This document shows, in pieces, positions 54,996 through 63,448 of a stretch of 64,000 nucleotides of DNA. The stretch comes from Leptolinea sp. HRD-7 (lineage in GTDB: Bacteria > Chloroflexota > Anaerolineae > Anaerolineales > Anaerolineaceae). Both the position numbers and the translations under genes were made by a program. The number at the start of each line of letters is the position of its first letter. The stretch's first letter is position 1. The notes below the pieces were generated by a model. It was not told the DNA's origin and did not search any database. It saw only the letters and a program-made list of their open reading frames with translations. The stretch is taken from NCBI GenBank assembly GCA_024363285.1, contig AP024710.1, forward strand, positions 2,016,001 to 2,080,000, given 5' to 3'.

Positions 54996-55729
54996 ATCAT
55001 AAAATCTTCACCACGCCACAATCCCTGATCAGGAGAGTGCGGTGCGAAAATTCGTTCCAATTCCGGTTCATCTTTGAAGATATTTACCTTCTCGTCTCTA
55101 TGGACGTGAAGGTTTGATTCTACTTTTTCCAGACGTTCCAGTATATAGGTTATGGACGCGCCTATGGTATCGGGCAGGCGGTCGTGGTGAAGGTCAGGTG
55201 CGAGTTCACGTGGTTTGCTGCGCACAACCACCTGACCGGGCACGCCGACCACCACTGAATCATGCGGAACAGATTTCACCACCACAGCGTTGGCGCCTAT
55301 GCGGCTGCCTTCACCAATGGTGATATTACCCAAAATTTTTGCTCCCGCGCCAACAACTACACCATCTTCCAGCGTAGGGTGGCGTTTGCCTTTTTCCAGA
55401 CTCACACCCCCGAGAGTCACCCCGTGATACAGGGTGACGTTGTTGCCGATCTCAGCCGTCTCACCAATTACCACTCCCATACCGTGGTCAATAAAAAAAC
55501 CTTCACCGATCTTCGCGCCAGGGTGGATCTCGATTCCGGTCAAATTTCGGACGAGATGTGAGATCAACCGGCCAATCAACAGCATTCGGTGAGTCCAGAA
55601 CCAGTGTGATATCCGATAACCCCACAGAGCATGCAGGCCGGGGTAAGCCAGTAATACTTCCAGCGTAGAATGCGCGGCCGGGTCGCGATCAAAAACGGCG
55701 CGGATGTCGTTGCGCAATGTTCCAATCAT
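54992..55729 (-). CDS. cysE: Serine O-acetyltransferase
   Basis: 245 aa. [22 protein letters not shown]-terminus and left-handed beta-helix hexapeptides, including [22 protein letters not shown] and [13 protein letters not shown] with the catalytic His. It makes O-acetylserine for CysK. ATG 55729 lies behind AAGGAGGAAGG; the longer in-frame start at 55789 is inside cysK. It is 10 nt after cysK, so the order is cysK-cysE. Confidence 0.94.
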   Translation of the reverse strand: MIGTLRNDIRAVFDRDPAAHSTLEVLLAYPGLHALWGYRISHWFWTHRMLLIGRLISHLVRNLTGIEIHPGAKIGEGFFIDHGMGVVIGETAEIGNNVTLYHGVTLGGVSLEKGKRHPTLEDGVVVGAGAKILGNITIGEGSRIGANAVVVKSVPHDSVVVGVPGQVVVRSKPRELAPDLHHDRLPDTIGASITYILERLEKVESNLHVHRDEKVNIFKDEPELERIFAPHSPDQGLWRGEDFMI

Positions 55730-55739
55730 TCCTTCCTCC

Positions 55740-56672
55740 TTATTCCACCAGGTCCGCGTACAACGGAGTGGACAGGTAACGTTCACCAAATGAAGGGATG
55801 ATCACCACAATCAGTTTGCCTTCATTCTCTTCTCGCCTGGCTACCTGTAACGCCGCCCATAACGCGGCGCCAGAGGATATTCCCACCAGTAACCCTTCTT
55901 GCCGGGCAGCCGCGCGTGCTGTGGCGAATGCATCCTCACCTTTTACCCGGATGATCTCATCATATATCTTTGTATTCAACACGTCCGGCACAAATCCGGC
56001 ACCGATTCCCTGCAATGGGTGAGGTCCTTTTTGACCACCGGAAAGCACCGGAGAAGCGTCAGGTTCCACGGCAATAGCTTTGAATGAAGGTTTACGGGCT
56101 TTCAAAACTTCTGAAGTTCCGGTGATCGTCCCGCCGGTACCCACGCCGGCGACGAGAAAGTCAACTTTACCGTCGGTATCGCGCCATATCTCTTCGGCTG
56201 TGGTCTTGCGGTGGATTTCCGGATTAGCCGGGTTATTGAATTGCTGTGGAAGGAAATATTTCGGATCCGATGCAGCCAGTTCTTCCGCCTTTTTGATCGC
56301 TCCCCCCATCCCCTCGGGTCCGGGCGTAAGGATCAGGTCTGCGCCATACGCTTTGAGCAGCATACGGCGTTCGCGGCTCATGGTTTCAGGCATCACCAGT
56401 GTGACTTTGTACCCGCGCGCGGCCCCAACCATGGCAAGCGCAATACCGGTATTTCCGCTGGTTGGTTCAATAATGGTTGAATCTTTTGTCAATTTTCCGG
56501 CTTTTTCAGCCGCATCAATCATAGCCAGACCGATGCGGTCTTTTACGCTGTGCGCGGGATTAAAAAATTCCAACTTGGCGGCAATTGTTGCCCTGGCCCC
56601 TTCGGATAAACGATTGATACGAACTAAGGGTGTGTTTCCAATTAAAGCAGTGACATCAGCTGCGATATTCAT
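55740..56672 (-). CDS. cysK: Cysteine synthase A (O-acetylserine sulfhydrylase)
   Basis: 310 aa PLP enzyme that makes cysteine from O-acetylserine and sulfide. PLP Lys in [14 protein letters not shown] (about 37-50), substrate loop [21 protein letters not shown] phosphate loop, and [17 protein letters not shown] lies 7 nt upstream and is the target of a 9-nt complementary segment in the leader. Confidence 0.97.
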   Translation of the reverse strand: MNIAADVTALIGNTPLVRINRLSEGARATIAAKLEFFNPAHSVKDRIGLAMIDAAEKAGKLTKDSTIIEPTSGNTGIALAMVGAARGYKVTLVMPETMSRERRMLLKAYGADLILTPGPEGMGGAIKKAEELAASDPKYFLPQQFNNPANPEIHRKTTAEEIWRDTDGKVDFLVAGVGTGGTITGTSEVLKARKPSFKAIAVEPDASPVLSGGQKGPHPLQGIGAGFVPDVLNTKIYDEIIRVKGEDAFATARAAARQEGLLVGISSGAALWAALQVARREENEGKLIVVIIPSFGERYLSTPLYADLVE

Positions 56673-56877
56673 TTTTATTCCTCTGTTTGGTCAATTTGAA
56701 TACAACAAAAAAACACTCTCAACGTATATAAATATGCGGAGATAAAACAGAGGCCTGGTTTTATTATTTTTTTTGGGTCAAAAAAGTTATAACCGCGGCG
56801 GATGTTCTATCTCCGCCCGGTACACAAGCATGTGAAAAATTCAATAAGTCGTAATTTCATCATATTCTCTAAATATT
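56673..56877 (-). promoter_or_regulatory. Structured cysK leader with alternative pairings (candidate translational switch)
   Basis: Minus-strand elements: A, GCGGAGATAGAAC (56816-56804); B, GTTTTATCTCCGC (56748-56736); anti-SD, CCTCTGTTT (56753-56745); SD, AAACAGAGG (56688-56680). A and B can form 13 consecutive pairs (one G-U). Anti-SD and SD form 9 consecutive pairs. B and anti-SD overlap, so the two helices exclude each other. A alone can also fold locally as GGCGGA/TCCGCC (56817-56812 with 56802-56797). This covers the 308-nt gap before 56981 except the two promoter-proximal flanks. Confidence 0.6.
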
Positions 56878-56883
56878 GTCCTA

Positions 56884-56911
56884 ATTATACTTATTTGAAA
56901 TAATCCGTCAA
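56884..56911 (-). promoter_or_regulatory. cysK promoter
   Basis: Minus strand -35 TTGACG (56911-56906), 16-nt spacer, -10 TATAAT (56889-56884). It gives a leader of about 205 nt. Confidence 0.75.
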
Positions 56912-56980
56912 TGGAAAATCAAAATTGTATAATCTTCGCGGAGATATGAATAAAATGATCACGAAATTCGGAGGTTATTG

Positions 56981-57781
56981 ATGAATAAGAATGGAATACT
57001 CTGGGGATTGCTTTTGATTCTGGGCGGCATCCTTTTTTTGTTGGATAACCTGGGCTTTCTACCGGTAAGCGCGTTGTCATTGTTTTTCCCGGCCATTCTG
57101 ATCATTGTTGGATTGTGGTTTCTCATCGGCCCGTTGGCGTTTCGGCAGGCGGTTGAAACTCGTGTTCTTACGGTTCCTTCTGAAGGAAGCACCAACGCTA
57201 CCATAGAGTTCAACCACGGTGCTGGTGAAATTAATGTGTCGTCTATGGAAGGGGATGCCTTCTTGATGAACGGCACTTTCAAAGGTGGAGTGGACGAGCG
57301 TGTATCACGTAATGGAACATTTACAGGCATCAAACTTTCCGTTCCCGAAAATGAGTGGTGGGGATTTCCCACATCATCTCCAGAAGGTGGATTTACCTGG
57401 GACGTACAGTTAAACCGCCATACAGCTTACGACCTTAATGTTAAAACCGGTGCCAGTAAAGTACGACTTGACCTGCATGATCTGATCATCACCTCGTTGA
57501 AGATGTCATCTGGCGCGAATGATATGGAAGTCACCCTCCCGGAACAGGCAGGAAAGACAAATTGCCGCTTCGAATTCGGTTCAGCCCGGTTGGATGTACA
57601 TGTGCCGCAAAATGTTGCCGCTCAGATAAAATTGTCCGCTGCACTGTTAGATACTAACGATATTGATCAAACCCGCTTCCCGAGATCCGGTGATGTATAT
57701 CGCAGCCCAAATTATGATACCGCGGCCAATACTGTGGATATCACTGTCGAAGCCGGTCTCGGAATACTATCCATTCACTGA
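56981..57781 (+). CDS. LiaF/DUF5668-type membrane protein with extracytoplasmic beta domain
   Basis: 266 aa. Two N-terminal hydrophobic segments in the pattern GILWGLLLILGGILFLLDNLGFLP...LFFPAILIIVGLWFLIGPL (LiaI/LiaF-like), then a beta-rich domain (about 55-266) with TIEFNHGAGEINVSS and KVRLDLHDLIITSLKMSSGANDMEVTLP, like DUF4097/toastrack folds. ATG 56981 is 7 nt after GGAGG. First gene of a four-gene envelope group. Confidence 0.82.
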   Translation: MNKNGILWGLLLILGGILFLLDNLGFLPVSALSLFFPAILIIVGLWFLIGPLAFRQAVETRVLTVPSEGSTNATIEFNHGAGEINVSSMEGDAFLMNGTFKGGVDERVSRNGTFTGIKLSVPENEWWGFPTSSPEGGFTWDVQLNRHTAYDLNVKTGASKVRLDLHDLIITSLKMSSGANDMEVTLPEQAGKTNCRFEFGSARLDVHVPQNVAAQIKLSAALLDTNDIDQTRFPRSGDVYRSPNYDTAANTVDITVEAGLGILSIH

Positions 57782-57788
57782 GGTTGAT

Positions 57789-58412
57789 ATGAATCGCAAA
57801 TTTCTCATTGGGATCTTTTTTTTGCTGGCCGGTGTGATCACTCTGTTTGCCAACCTTGGGTATTTTTCCTTCGGTGAACTCTTTGGTTCTGGGCTACTTC
57901 TGGTTGGCGGTCTTGTATTTCTGTATTATTTCGCCGTTTCCAAATCTAACTGGTGGGCGGCCATTCCAGGCTGTATCCTTTTCTCTGTCGGGGTGACGGC
58001 TTCATTGCCCTGGGTGGCACCGGGTCTTGAAGGCCGGTTGGGCGGCCCCATTGTTCTCGCCGGCATCTCACTGGCTTTCTGGCTGGTTTATCTACGCGTT
58101 CCTACCCACTGGTGGGCCATCATTCCGGCCGGTGTTATGCTGACCCTGGCTTCCATCACTCTGATGTCTACTGAAAATGGTATGGAAACGGGCGGTGTTT
58201 TCTTCATTGGACTTGGTTTGACATTCGCGCTGGTGGCATTGCTGCCCGGTTCTTCACTGCGTATGGCGTGGCCCTGGATACCCGCCGCTGTCTTGATAAT
58301 TATGGGATTCCTCTTTATCGCGTCAGCCGCGCAACTGGCAAGCCTTATCTTGCCGGCTGCCATGATCATCGCCGGTATTGTATTAACTTTTAAAGCTATT
58401 ATCAAACGTTAA
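57789..58412 (+). CDS. Multi-TM membrane protein, DUF5668-like
   Basis: 207 aa from ATG 57789, beginning MNRKFLIGIFFLLAGVITLF, with about seven short transmembrane segments and repeated Gly-rich units. The N-terminus resembles the LiaI-like start of the preceding gene without its soluble domain. SD GAGGT. Starts 7 nt after the previous stop. Function unknown. Confidence 0.78.
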   Translation: MNRKFLIGIFFLLAGVITLFANLGYFSFGELFGSGLLLVGGLVFLYYFAVSKSNWWAAIPGCILFSVGVTASLPWVAPGLEGRLGGPIVLAGISLAFWLVYLRVPTHWWAIIPAGVMLTLASITLMSTENGMETGGVFFIGLGLTFALVALLPGSSLRMAWPWIPAAVLIIMGFLFIASAAQLASLILPAAMIIAGIVLTFKAIIKR

Positions 58413-58427
58413 GTCAGGAGTAGTTCT

Positions 58428-58868
58428 ATGCAAAATCGTCTTGTCCGTCCCATTAATGGTCGAATTCTGGCCGGGGTTTGTGCCGGTCTGGCTGACTGGA
58501 TCGGTATGGATGCCACCCTCATTCGATTGATCTTCCTTGTGCTGGGTTTTATGACGGGATCTGGATTATTGATCTATATCATTCTGTGGGTGATCATCCC
58601 ATCAGCCAATGAAGCACCCAATATGCAGGGTGACTGGTCATACCGCGCCGGGCAAATGCGTGATGATTTTATTCAGGCGACCAGTAAACCCAATATGGAT
58701 GCCATGAAATTGGTTGGAGGCGTTCTGGTTGCCCTGGGTGTTTTCTTTTTAGCAAGAGAGATACGCCCGGAATGGTTCTACTGGGCAAACAAGGGTGTCA
58801 TGTGGGCGCTCGTTCTCATTGGAGTGGGTGCTATTTTCGTGGTGCGCGCGTTGCGTGGAGATAAATAA
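58428..58868 (+). CDS. PspC-domain protein
   Basis: 146 aa. N-terminal PspC domain (RLVRPINGRILAGVCAGLADWIGMDATLIRLIFLV...LIYIILWVIIPSA, about 4-61), then a linker and two more membrane segments. PspC proteins take part in membrane-stress signalling. SD CAGGAG. Its TAA stop overlaps the next ATG by 1 nt. Confidence 0.9.
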   Translation: MQNRLVRPINGRILAGVCAGLADWIGMDATLIRLIFLVLGFMTGSGLLIYIILWVIIPSANEAPNMQGDWSYRAGQMRDDFIQATSKPNMDAMKLVGGVLVALGVFFLAREIRPEWFYWANKGVMWALVLIGVGAIFVVRALRGDK

Positions 58869-59965
58869 TGTCTGAAAATCTACCTGAAGAAAACAATCGT
58901 CATGAGCGGAAACGCCGCCGTGGGCTCTTCTTCCCGCTGCTTCTTCTTGGAACCGGTGTGTTACTTTTGCTATCTAATTTTGGCTATATCCAGGGTGGTT
59001 TTTGGGGATTTGTGGAAACTTACTGGCCTGCGCTGCTGATATTGGCCGGACTCGATGGATTGATCAAGGGAGAAGGTATAACTTCTTCCCTGTTCATCGC
59101 CGGAGTGGGTGGTTTACTTCTGGCCGGAAATCTGGGTATAGCCACAATTTCCGCGTGGGATATGTTGGCCAAAGGTTGGCCTCTTATCCTGGTTGGAATC
59201 GGCATCGATATTATCGTTGGACGGCATTCGGTAGCCCGAGCGGTAATTGGCATTTTCATGGCAATCCTGTTGGTCGGCGGAATGTTCTGGCTGGCAGATA
59301 TTTCCTTCCCTGGTACAGGTCGGTCTATGGAATTCACCCAACCTTATCAGGATGAATCCAGCCTGAAATTGACGATTGAACGAACCGCCGGACGGATTTT
59401 TGTGGATGCCGCGAAACCGGGTAACGATCTTCTTCTCAAAGGTGAGTTCAACCTATTAAAGAATGAGAAGATGCAACCATCGGTGGAACAGGATGCGGAT
59501 AGCGCGAAAATCCGCTTCGATACCGGGAAAAACGCGTTCCCGGGCGCAATATGGCCTTCTCAGAATTCGACCTGGAAGATTAAAGTCAATCCTGAACCAA
59601 AGTTGATGTTAAAGACGAACCTGGCGATGGGCGAAACCCGTTTGGACTTGCGCGAATTGGCCGTGACCGAGGTAGACAGTGAACAGGCAATGGGCAAGTC
59701 AGAAATCTTCATATCAACCTCCAAAGACGGCACTTATCATGTGTCTGGTGCTATGGGCGAGATTGTCATCCGGGTACCTAAAGGCGCGGCAGTTAGTGTT
59801 TCGGTTCGTAATGCTATTGGCGTTGTCTCTTGCCCTGATAATTACTCCAGAAAGAATGGCATATATACCTCAGGGACTTACAGTGAAAATCAACCAGCCA
59901 TCAAGGTGACCGTAGAATTACCTATCGGGGCTATACGGATTGTAGAATACTCCGCCAGTTTATAG
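58868..59965 (+). CDS. LiaF-like membrane protein with C-terminal adhesion-type beta domain
   Basis: 365 aa. Short charged N-terminus, four transmembrane segments (about 18-145, LiaI/LiaF-like), then a beta-solenoid-like domain with LKLTIERTAGRIFVDAAK and MGETRLDLRELAVTEVDSEQAMGKSEIFIS, as in DUF2154/LiaF C-terminal domains. LiaF inhibits the LiaRS cell-envelope stress system in Bacillota; no such two-component pair is in the window. Confidence 0.85.
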   Translation: MSENLPEENNRHERKRRRGLFFPLLLLGTGVLLLLSNFGYIQGGFWGFVETYWPALLILAGLDGLIKGEGITSSLFIAGVGGLLLAGNLGIATISAWDMLAKGWPLILVGIGIDIIVGRHSVARAVIGIFMAILLVGGMFWLADISFPGTGRSMEFTQPYQDESSLKLTIERTAGRIFVDAAKPGNDLLLKGEFNLLKNEKMQPSVEQDADSAKIRFDTGKNAFPGAIWPSQNSTWKIKVNPEPKLMLKTNLAMGETRLDLRELAVTEVDSEQAMGKSEIFISTSKDGTYHVSGAMGEIVIRVPKGAAVSVSVRNAIGVVSCPDNYSRKNGIYTSGTYSENQPAIKVTVELPIGAIRIVEYSASL

Positions 59966-60031
59966 GAAAATGGAACTAAATTGTCGCAATTAACGTCTAT
60001 CCAGTAAGACTTATCGATGATTGGAGGATCA

Positions 60032-60823
60032 ATGAAAAAATCACTGTTTACTTCCCTGAGCGCATTCCTTATTGTTGGTCTGCTCGCTGCCTGCGCGCCG
60101 ACAGCAATGCCATCTGCGCCTGCTACCGTCACTGTGGAAACAAAACCGGTAACAACACCGGCAGATACTAATGATGAAAAAGGCCCTTTATATCGCTCCA
60201 TAAATGTTACAGGTGAAGGTCAGGTTTTCCTGGTGCCTGATGTGGCGTATGTTTATATCGGTGTACACAGCCAATCGGCGAACGTATCTGAAGCACTTAA
60301 GGACAACAATGAACAGGCAAAGGCTGTATCTGACGCATTAAAGGGATTGGGTGTTGAAGAAAAGGACATCCAGACGACAAGTTTTAATATTTACCCGCAA
60401 CAACAGTATGAACCCGGTACCGGTAATGTGACAGGCACCATCTATATGGTGGATAATGTGGTTTACGTTACAGTACGAGAACTCAAACGCCTGGGTGAAT
60501 TGCTGGATGTGGTTGTGCGTTCTGGCGCCAATAGCATTAACAGCATCAACTTTGATGTGGTAGATAAAGAAACCGCCCTCAGTAAAGCACGTGAACTGGC
60601 CATTGAAAATGCCCGTAAACAGGCTGAGGAACTGGCTAAAGCATCCGGCGTAGTGCTGGGAGATGTGCAGAGCATATCCACATCATCTGTTTCTACGCCG
60701 CTGGTAAAAGAAATGTACGGGATGGGCGGCGGTGGAATGGGGGCTGTATCACAGCCCGCGCCGATTTCTGCCGGCCAGCTTGTGTTGACTGTAAATATTT
60801 CCATGTCATACTTGATCAAATAA
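60032..60823 (+). CDS. SIMPL-domain (DUF541) lipoprotein
   Basis: 263 aa from ATG 60032, 5 nt after GGAGG. Signal peptide with lipobox LLAAC, short Pro/Thr linker, then SIMPL domain: INVTGEGQVFLVPDVAYVYIGVHSQ, VEEKDIQTTSFNIYPQQQYE and ARKQAEELAKASGVVLGDVQSIS. Members form ring-shaped periplasmic oligomers; roles include oxidative-stress tolerance. 66 nt after the LiaF-like gene. Confidence 0.92.
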   Translation: MKKSLFTSLSAFLIVGLLAACAPTAMPSAPATVTVETKPVTTPADTNDEKGPLYRSINVTGEGQVFLVPDVAYVYIGVHSQSANVSEALKDNNEQAKAVSDALKGLGVEEKDIQTTSFNIYPQQQYEPGTGNVTGTIYMVDNVVYVTVRELKRLGELLDVVVRSGANSINSINFDVVDKETALSKARELAIENARKQAEELAKASGVVLGDVQSISTSSVSTPLVKEMYGMGGGGMGAVSQPAPISAGQLVLTVNISMSYLIK

Positions 60824-60836
60824 TTTCATTTTCAAA

Positions 60837-60886
60837 TACAAACAAGAAACCCCTGTTCTATTTTGAATGGGGGTTTCTTGTTTGTA
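60837..60886. terminator. Strong bidirectional terminator
   Basis: TACAAACAAGAAACCCC (60837-60853) pairs with GGGGTTTCTTGTTTGTA (60870-60886), 17 bp without mismatch. It separates the SIMPL gene from the converging cdsA. Confidence 0.85.
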
Positions 60887-60919
60887 TACACTTAAAGTAA
60901 AATTTCGAGTTAAATCAGT

Positions 60920-61726
60920 CTATTTCCAGAGTTGAATGAGGTAGTATCCTATCGGCACAGCCCATAACCATGAATCAATACGGTCAAACACACCTCCATG
61001 ACCGGGAATCAGGTTTGATGAGTCTTTGACATTAAAATGCCGTTTGAACATGCTTTCGCCCAGATCGCCTAGAAAACCCACCAGGCTGAGGATTCCACCA
61101 ATCACCAGACCTTTTAAGGGTGTAATATAAACGGCTTTTGTCTGCCAGAGAAGTGCTAATATCGGACAAAATAGAAGGGCAAAAAGAATACCACCAGCAT
61201 AACCCTCCCAGCTTTTGTTCGGGCTGGCGTGGCGTGAGAGTTTATGCCGTCCATAGTGTCTGCCGATAAGGTATGCACCCCCATCGACGATCCAGATCGA
61301 CGGAAGGACAAGCAAGAGCCACCATTGGCCGTCAGGCAATGCGCGAATGGAAATAAAATAGGCGCCCAGCCAACCAATATAGAAAAGCCCACCAAGTGAT
61401 ATCCCAAAATCGATTGCCGATGTCTGGCAACCTCGCTCGAACTCAACCAGATGGATAGCCAGGGCAAAAAAGAGAAAAACCGCAATCAATAGATCTGCAT
61501 ATTGGAAACCGAAGAAATAACGTGTGATGGAAAAAACCGCTGGCCCGACAATTGAAATGAACGCAGAAGGTCTATAACCTCCTCGAGTAAACATACGCCA
61601 GTATTCCCAACCGGCTGTTCCCATGACAAGAGTGACAGTCAGCATATACGGCCATTCTCCTATAAGGATTATGGCAACGGCGGCAGGGATGAGCGGGATG
61701 AGGACAAGCAGCCTTTGCTTTAGCAT
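60920..61726 (-). CDS. cdsA: Phosphatidate cytidylyltransferase
   Basis: 268 aa, seven to eight transmembrane segments. Makes CDP-diacylglycerol for phospholipids. C-terminal signature MFKRHFNVKDSSNLIPGHGGVFDRIDS, preceded by SPNKSWEGYAGG. Last gene of frr-uppS-cdsA, 11 nt after uppS, no clear SD. Confidence 0.95.
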   Translation of the reverse strand: MLKQRLLVLIPLIPAAVAIILIGEWPYMLTVTLVMGTAGWEYWRMFTRGGYRPSAFISIVGPAVFSITRYFFGFQYADLLIAVFLFFALAIHLVEFERGCQTSAIDFGISLGGLFYIGWLGAYFISIRALPDGQWWLLLVLPSIWIVDGGAYLIGRHYGRHKLSRHASPNKSWEGYAGGILFALLFCPILALLWQTKAVYITPLKGLVIGGILSLVGFLGDLGESMFKRHFNVKDSSNLIPGHGGVFDRIDSWLWAVPIGYYLIQLWK

Positions 61727-61737
61727 AGATGTCGGGA

Positions 61738-62472
61738 TCAGTCTTGTTTTGATGATACCTTGCCGAATCGTCTATCTCTTTCACTGTAGGCAATTATCGC
61801 CTTACGCAATTCTTCTTCGTCGAAATCCGGCCAATATGTCGTTGGGAAGTACCATTCAGAATAGGCTGATTGCCAGATCAGAAAGTTGCTAGTCCGAAGT
61901 TCTCCGCTGGTTCGAATGATCAGATCAGGGTCTGGGCAATCTTTTGTGAACATGTATGACCCAAATAGTTCAGGTGTGATCTGGTCAACCGGGATCTTTT
62001 CTTCCACTATCTGTTTTACGGCGCACAATATTTCATCACGGCCGCCATAGTTGAAGGCAATGTTCAAGATCAGACGCTGATTGTTGCGGGTCAGTTCCAC
62101 CGCGTCCATAACTTTTTTCTGGAGAATGGGATCTAGCTTGTCAAGGTGACCTATATGACGAAGTTGAACACCTTCTTTATGGAGTTCCACCAGCTCTTTT
62201 TCAATGACTTCCCGGATGATATTCATCAAACCGGACACCTCATCTTCTGGACGTCCCCAGTTTTCAGTGGAAAAGGCATAGATTGTGAGGTATTTAATCC
62301 CGAATTTGACACAGCCTTTGATAATCCGGCGGAGATTCTCTGTTCCGGCTTTGTGGCCTGCCAGACGGGGCAACCCGCGAGCTTTAGCCCAACGACCATT
62401 GCCGTCCATAATAATGGCTACATGGGCAGGGATGTGTTCGGGTAATCCGGTTATGGTGGGTTCGGTAGTCAT
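61738..62472 (-). CDS. uppS: Isoprenyl transferase (undecaprenyl diphosphate synthase)
   Basis: 244 aa cis-prenyltransferase. HVAIIMDGNGRWAKARGLPRLAGHKAG (catalytic Asp23), FSTENWGRP and the signature DLIIRTSGELRTSNFLIWQSAYSEWYF. Supplies the lipid carrier for peptidoglycan and for glycosyltransferases such as the one at 20089-21702. 12 nt after frr. Confidence 0.96.
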   Translation of the reverse strand: MTTEPTITGLPEHIPAHVAIIMDGNGRWAKARGLPRLAGHKAGTENLRRIIKGCVKFGIKYLTIYAFSTENWGRPEDEVSGLMNIIREVIEKELVELHKEGVQLRHIGHLDKLDPILQKKVMDAVELTRNNQRLILNIAFNYGGRDEILCAVKQIVEEKIPVDQITPELFGSYMFTKDCPDPDLIIRTSGELRTSNFLIWQSAYSEWYFPTTYWPDFDEEELRKAIIAYSERDRRFGKVSSKQD

Positions 62473-62484
62473 AAAAAGGGAGGA

Positions 62485-63042
62485 TTAAACCTCCATGATC
62501 TCCTTTTCTTTTTTCGCGCCGACAGCATCAATCAGTTCGATGGTTTTGTCGGTGAGTTTCTGCAACTCATTTTCCGCATGTTTCAGATCATCTTCTGAAA
62601 TTAATTTTTCTTTCTCAAATTCTTTTAGGTCTTTTATCACATCTCGACGGATATTGCGGGCAGAAACGCGGGCTTCTTCTAAACGGTTGTGCACCAATTT
62701 GACCAGATCTTTACGGCGTTGCTCTGTCAGCATGGGAAGATTAAGGCGGATAACCTTACCGTCATTATTAGGGGTCAAACCCAGTTCGCTGGCGAGAATG
62801 GCTTTTTCAATTGTTTTAATGGTTGAAGGGTCGAACGGTTTTATCATCAGTACTCTGGCTTCTGGAACTGAAATGGAAGCCAATTGCATCAGAGGTGTGG
62901 GGGCGCCGTAGTAATCGACTGGCATGTGTTCCACCAGGGCAGGTGAGGCGCGGCCTGTGCGAATGGTTGACAGGTCTTCTTCAAGTGCCTGAATGGTGCT
63001 TTTCATGCGTTGATCAGATTCTGCAATCGTCTCCTTAATCAT
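62485..63042 (-). CDS. frr: Ribosome recycling factor
   Basis: 185 aa, standard length. Three-helix bundle with hinge, including [23 protein letters not shown] and the C-terminal [43 protein letters not shown]. With EF-G it splits post-termination ribosomes. SD CAGGAGG. Confidence 0.97.
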   Translation of the reverse strand: MIKETIAESDQRMKSTIQALEEDLSTIRTGRASPALVEHMPVDYYGAPTPLMQLASISVPEARVLMIKPFDPSTIKTIEKAILASELGLTPNNDGKVIRLNLPMLTEQRRKDLVKLVHNRLEEARVSARNIRRDVIKDLKEFEKEKLISEDDLKHAENELQKLTDKTIELIDAVGAKKEKEIMEV

Positions 63043-63196
63043 CTTGCCTCCTGTTGAAATTTCATTGTGGGGAGTTTTTACTGTCTCATGATACCGATAG
63101 GTTGTAATTATACAGCATCATTGAATAGCTATTTTGGCTCAATCCTTGCATCTATACCGCAAGAGTTATGATTTAGCTTGGCTTTTGGAGGAAAAC

Positions 63197-63442
63197 ATGA
63201 GCACTGGTATGCTCTGGTACGACAGCAATCCCAAGATCGATCTCTTATCGCAGATCGCCCAGGCTGCAGCCTATTATCAGTATAAATATGGGCAATATCC
63301 TGAATTATGTTATGTGAATCCAGATACCCTTACCGCGTTATCAGCCAGACCCAGTGACATTACCATACTGCCTGACAGGCAAGTTCAGCCCGGTCACCTT
63401 TGGCTGGGTGTACGAGATGGAATGGTACCTTTGGCAGCCTGA
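63197..63442 (+). CDS. Small hypothetical protein (81 aa)
   Basis: Starts MSTGMLWYDSNPKIDLLSQI at ATG 63197, 6 nt after GGAGG, so translation is well supported; a longer frame to 63134 lacks SD. The middle (AQAAAYYQYKYGQYPELCYVNPDTL) is compact and soluble. I do not recognise a family. Convergent with the following gene, stops 6 nt apart. Confidence 0.75.
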   Translation: MSTGMLWYDSNPKIDLLSQIAQAAAYYQYKYGQYPELCYVNPDTLTALSARPSDITILPDRQVQPGHLWLGVRDGMVPLAA

Positions 63443-63448
63443 TCTCTG

